Source of the DNA: Oscillospiraceae bacterium
Lineage (GTDB): Bacteria; Bacillota; Clostridia; Oscillospirales; Ruminococcaceae
Direction: 5' to 3'
NCBI GenBank assembly: GCA_018380115.1
Contig: JAGZUF010000025.1
Span: 1 to 64,000, forward strand
Length of the DNA: 64,000 nucleotides
Shown: positions 62,000-64,000 of the stretch, piece by piece
Layout of the letters: the number at the start of each line of letters is the position of its first letter
Position numbering within the stretch: the stretch's first letter is position 1
Program-made: the position numbers and the translations under genes
Notes under the pieces: generated by a model
Seen by the model: the letters and a program-made list of their open reading frames with translations, nothing else
Told to the model about the DNA's origin: nothing
The model's database searches: none

Positions 62000-63280
62000 A
62001 TGGAACAGCACGTATCTGACACATATGTTCACATTCTGAAAAACGAGCTTATCGTTGCGCTTGGCTGCACAGAGCCAATTGCCATTGCCTACGCGGGCGC
62101 ACTGGCGCGCAAGGTGCTGGGTGCGGTGCCGCGGAGGGTAAATGTGGCGTGCAGCGGAAATATCGTGAAAAACGTGAAGGGCGTCACCGTGCCAAATTCC
62201 GGCGGGCTGCGCGGCATCAAAGTGGCCGCTTTGCTCGGAATTACGGGCGGTGATGCCAAAAAAGAGCTTGCCGTGCTGGAAAGTGTGACAGATGAAGCGC
62301 GTGAGGAAGCGCGCCGTCTGCTGGCGGCGGGTGTGTGCACCACAAGCCTTGTAGAAGGGGAAGAGAACCTTGCAGTCACCGTTACTGCAGAAGCCGGCGG
62401 GCACACTGCCCTTGTGGAGATACGCGGCACACACACCCATGTGGCCCGCATTGAAAAGGACGGCGCAGTGCTGCAGAGCAGCGCGTCGGAGGGCGGCGTG
62501 CAGAAGGCCGCGCCCGATAAAGCCCTTTTGAATGTGCGCGATATCCTGACATTTGCCGAAACGGCAGACCTCTCGGAAATAAAGCCTCTTTTGCTGCGGC
62601 AGATAGAATGCAATGTGGCCATTTCCCATGAAGGGCTGCGGCAGGGCTATGGCGGCGAAGTGGGCCGCACGCTGCTGGAATTGTACGGCACCTGCTGCCC
62701 CGTGCAGGTGCGCGCGGCCGCCGCAGCCGCGGCGGGGTCTGATGCGCGCATGAACGGCTGCCCCATGCCGGTGGTCATCAATTCCGGCTCCGGCAACCAG
62801 GGCATTACGCTGACGCTGCCGGTGGTGGAATATGCAAAGGAACTGCACGCTTCAAGCGAGATGCTGCTGCGCGCGCTTGTGTTGGCAAACCTTCTCAGCG
62901 TGCACCAGAAAAAATATATTGGCAGCCTGTCCGCCTACTGCGGCGCCACCAGCGCTGCCTGTGCGGCAGGCGCGGCTGTCTGCTGGATGCGCGGCGGCGG
63001 GTATGAAGAGATATGCGGCACCATCACCAACACGCTTGCCACTCTGGGTGGTATGCTGTGCGACGGGGCCAAGTCCTCCTGTGCGGCAAAAATTGCCACA
63101 GCCGTGCAGACGGCACTTCTGGCAGCAGCCATGAGCGCGCACGGCCGCCGCTTCCGCCACGGCGACGGCATCGTTACACAGAACGTGGAAGAAACCATTG
63201 CCGACATCGGTTACATTGCCCGTGAGGGGATGCGCTATGCAGACAGCGAAATACTTCGCCTGATGCTGGAGCATGAATGA
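62000..63280 (+). CDS. CdsB/UPF0597 (YhaM) family protein, L-cysteine desulfidase-like
   Basis: A 426-residue protein of the family that includes archaeal L-cysteine desulfidase and E. coli CyuA (YhaM), related to the alpha subunit of iron-sulfur serine dehydratases. Conserved cysteines that would bind a [4Fe-4S] cluster occur in VALGCTEPIAIAYA, AYCGATSAACAAGAA and GMLCDGAKSSCAAKI; INSGSGNQGITLTLPVV is the substrate loop. The likely reaction is cysteine to pyruvate, ammonia and sulfide. GGAGAACAGGGA lies before the ATG. It is a single-gene unit ended by the hairpin at 63300. Confidence 0.9.
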   Translation: MEQHVSDTYVHILKNELIVALGCTEPIAIAYAGALARKVLGAVPRRVNVACSGNIVKNVKGVTVPNSGGLRGIKVAALLGITGGDAKKELAVLESVTDEAREEARRLLAAGVCTTSLVEGEENLAVTVTAEAGGHTALVEIRGTHTHVARIEKDGAVLQSSASEGGVQKAAPDKALLNVRDILTFAETADLSEIKPLLLRQIECNVAISHEGLRQGYGGEVGRTLLELYGTCCPVQVRAAAAAAAGSDARMNGCPMPVVINSGSGNQGITLTLPVVEYAKELHASSEMLLRALVLANLLSVHQKKYIGSLSAYCGATSAACAAGAAVCWMRGGGYEEICGTITNTLATLGGMLCDGAKSSCAAKIATAVQTALLAAAMSAHGRRFRHGDGIVTQNVEETIADIGYIAREGMRYADSEILRLMLEHE

Positions 63281-63299
63281 CCGCATCTTCTGCCTGAAG

Positions 63300-63331
63300 G
63301 CAGGGCCGGCGCGCCGCGCCCTGCTTTTTTT
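63300..63331 (+). terminator. Terminator of the CdsB-like gene
   Basis: GCAGGGC with GCCCTGC, GC-rich loop, then T7. Confidence 0.85.
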
Positions 63332-63387
63332 GTGCAATAATTATACTAAAAAAGTATAATTATATCCAACCCTTTGCGTTTTGTGAA

Positions 63388-63416
63388 TTGCAAATGGTCC
63401 ATATATGGTGTATAAT
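63388..63416 (+). promoter_or_regulatory. Ribonucleotide reductase promoter with NrdR-like palindrome
   Basis: TTGCAA (63388-63393), a 17-nt spacer and TATAAT (63411-63416). The palindrome CCATATATGG (63399-63408) lies between them and resembles half of the NrdR-box consensus (acaCwAtATaTwGtgt). A second inverted repeat AATTATACT/AGTATAATT is at about 63338-63360. Repression by NrdR is inference from location and sequence. Confidence 0.65.
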
Positions 63417-63451
63417 TTCATTTGCATGAAGGAAAGAGAGCAGGTGTGGGA

Positions 63452-64000
63452 ATGCAAGTGATGAAACGCAGTGGCGCCGGGCAGGCGTACGATGCACAGA
63501 AAATCACGGATGCCATGGAAAAGGCATTTGCCAGCGTGGGGCAGGCGTGCAGCCGTGAGGTGATGGACAAAATGCTTCGTGAAGTGGAACAGGCTGTTCT
63601 GTCAGGCGGCACATGCACGGTAGAGGCTATTCAGGATGAAGTGGAACAGGTGCTGATGGCAAACGGCTTTTACGCTGTGGCGAAAAGCTATATCCTATAC
63701 AGGCAGAGGCGCGCGGAGCTTCGCGCCGCACGCGCGGCGCTGACAGGCGCAATGGATGCGCCGGGGCTGGATGAATGCCTGGCCGGGATACAGCAGGCGT
63801 TTGAGGGGCCGGAGTATTCCCTCACGGCGCTGGCCGGTAAGTTTTCCGGCTTTCTGAAAACAGGTATGTCGCGGCAGGAAACACTGGGGGCGCTTGTAAA
63901 AGCGGCGGTAGAGCTCACCACCCCGCAGGCCCCGAAATGGGAGTTTATTGCGGCGCGCCTTTTGAACTATAAGTTCGAGCTGGAGCTGCAGGCCCAGCTG
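63452..64000 (+). CDS. nrdA: Ribonucleoside-diphosphate reductase large subunit (partial)
   Basis: The first 183 codons of a ribonucleotide reductase, cut by the window end. Residues 1-90 are an ATP-cone (VMKRSGAGQAYDAQKITDAM, GGTCTVEAIQDEVEQVLMAN, AKSYILYRQRRAELR), the allosteric site that senses dATP/ATP. Then comes the alpha-subunit N-domain (QETLGALVKAAVELTTPQAP, KWEFIAARLLNYKFELEL), which is the class I/II pattern rather than the anaerobic NrdD pattern. ATG at 63452 after AGGTGTGG. The catalytic part is outside the window. Confidence 0.85.
   Translation, partial: MQVMKRSGAGQAYDAQKITDAMEKAFASVGQACSREVMDKMLREVEQAVLSGGTCTVEAIQDEVEQVLMANGFYAVAKSYILYRQRRAELRAARAALTGAMDAPGLDECLAGIQQAFEGPEYSLTALAGKFSGFLKTGMSRQETLGALVKAAVELTTPQAPKWEFIAARLLNYKFELELQAQL

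Noticed and set aside
63452..64000. Partial gene considered as anaerobic reductase NrdD because of its ATP-cone
   Set aside because: After the cone the sequence follows the class I/II alpha-subunit pattern; the distinguishing catalytic part is outside the window.

Overview
The window looks like a chromosomal segment of a GC-rich, endospore-forming member of the class Clostridia, probably a gut Oscillospiraceae or Christensenellales relative. The supporting evidence is a Firmicutes-type gene set and order (prfA, era-yqzL-recO-mutS2, phoH-ybeY-dgkA-era), sporulation genes (ylbJ, yqfC, yqfD, spoIIGA, sigE, sigG), AGGAGG-type ribosome sites, frequent TTG and GTG starts, and tRNA genes with encoded CCA. 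Genus-level placement is inference. No rRNA, CRISPR array, prophage or intact transposase was seen.

Layout. 1-7.5 kb holds a decayed acetyltransferase, a DUF4364 gene, an S1-domain gene, and a rightward operon of DUF951, prfA, a Sua5/TsaC protein, coaE, a lytic transglycosylase and an M18 aminopeptidase. 7.5-16 kb holds an alpha/beta hydrolase, an S9 peptidase, a GHKL kinase/LytTR regulator pair, a repeat-containing SH3 lipoprotein, a LURP-like protein and a DUF5684 membrane protein. 16-22 kb is a DNA-repair region: an OGG1-like glycosylase co-oriented with a C45 hydrolase, and divergently a 1054-residue fusion of an EndoQ-like PHP nuclease to a UvrD-type helicase, with two candidate sliding-clamp-binding peptides. 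22.5-24 kb is a self-contained PadR operon. 24.5-30 kb holds tRNA-Leu, a nucleoside ABC transporter and a pyrimidine-nucleoside phosphorylase, which together suggest nucleoside uptake and phosphorolysis. 31.6-37.2 kb is a leftward radC-uvrB-uvrA cluster. 37.3-41.5 kb holds a pseudouridine synthase, tRNA-Thr, an HxlR/flavin-reductase pair and an ArsR (frameshifted)/nitroreductase pair. 41.5-52 kb is the conserved core: ylbJ diverging from yqfC-yqfD-phoH-ybeY-dgkA-era-yqzL-recO-mutS2 and a membrane glycosyltransferase. 52-55.1 kb is a lower-GC accessory patch with AbrB, an acyltransferase, an HD protein and several gene remnants. 55.1-57.2 kb is an efflux-type MFS/acetyltransferase operon behind a leader peptide and attenuator. 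57.2-59.7 kb is spoIIGA-sigE-sigG. The window ends with an IS3-type remnant, a phosphohexomutase, a CdsB/UPF0597 protein and the start of a ribonucleotide reductase large subunit behind an NrdR-like operator.

Two families of structured dispersed repeats sit between genes. R1 is about 195-258 bp with four copies. R2 is about 265-285 bp with three copies and carries a bidirectional terminator hairpin. One R1 copy interrupts an R2 copy, which is direct evidence that R1 has moved.

The observations I rate highest are the EndoQ-UvrD fusion with clamp motifs, the leader-peptide attenuator ahead of the MFS gene, and the nested repeat families.
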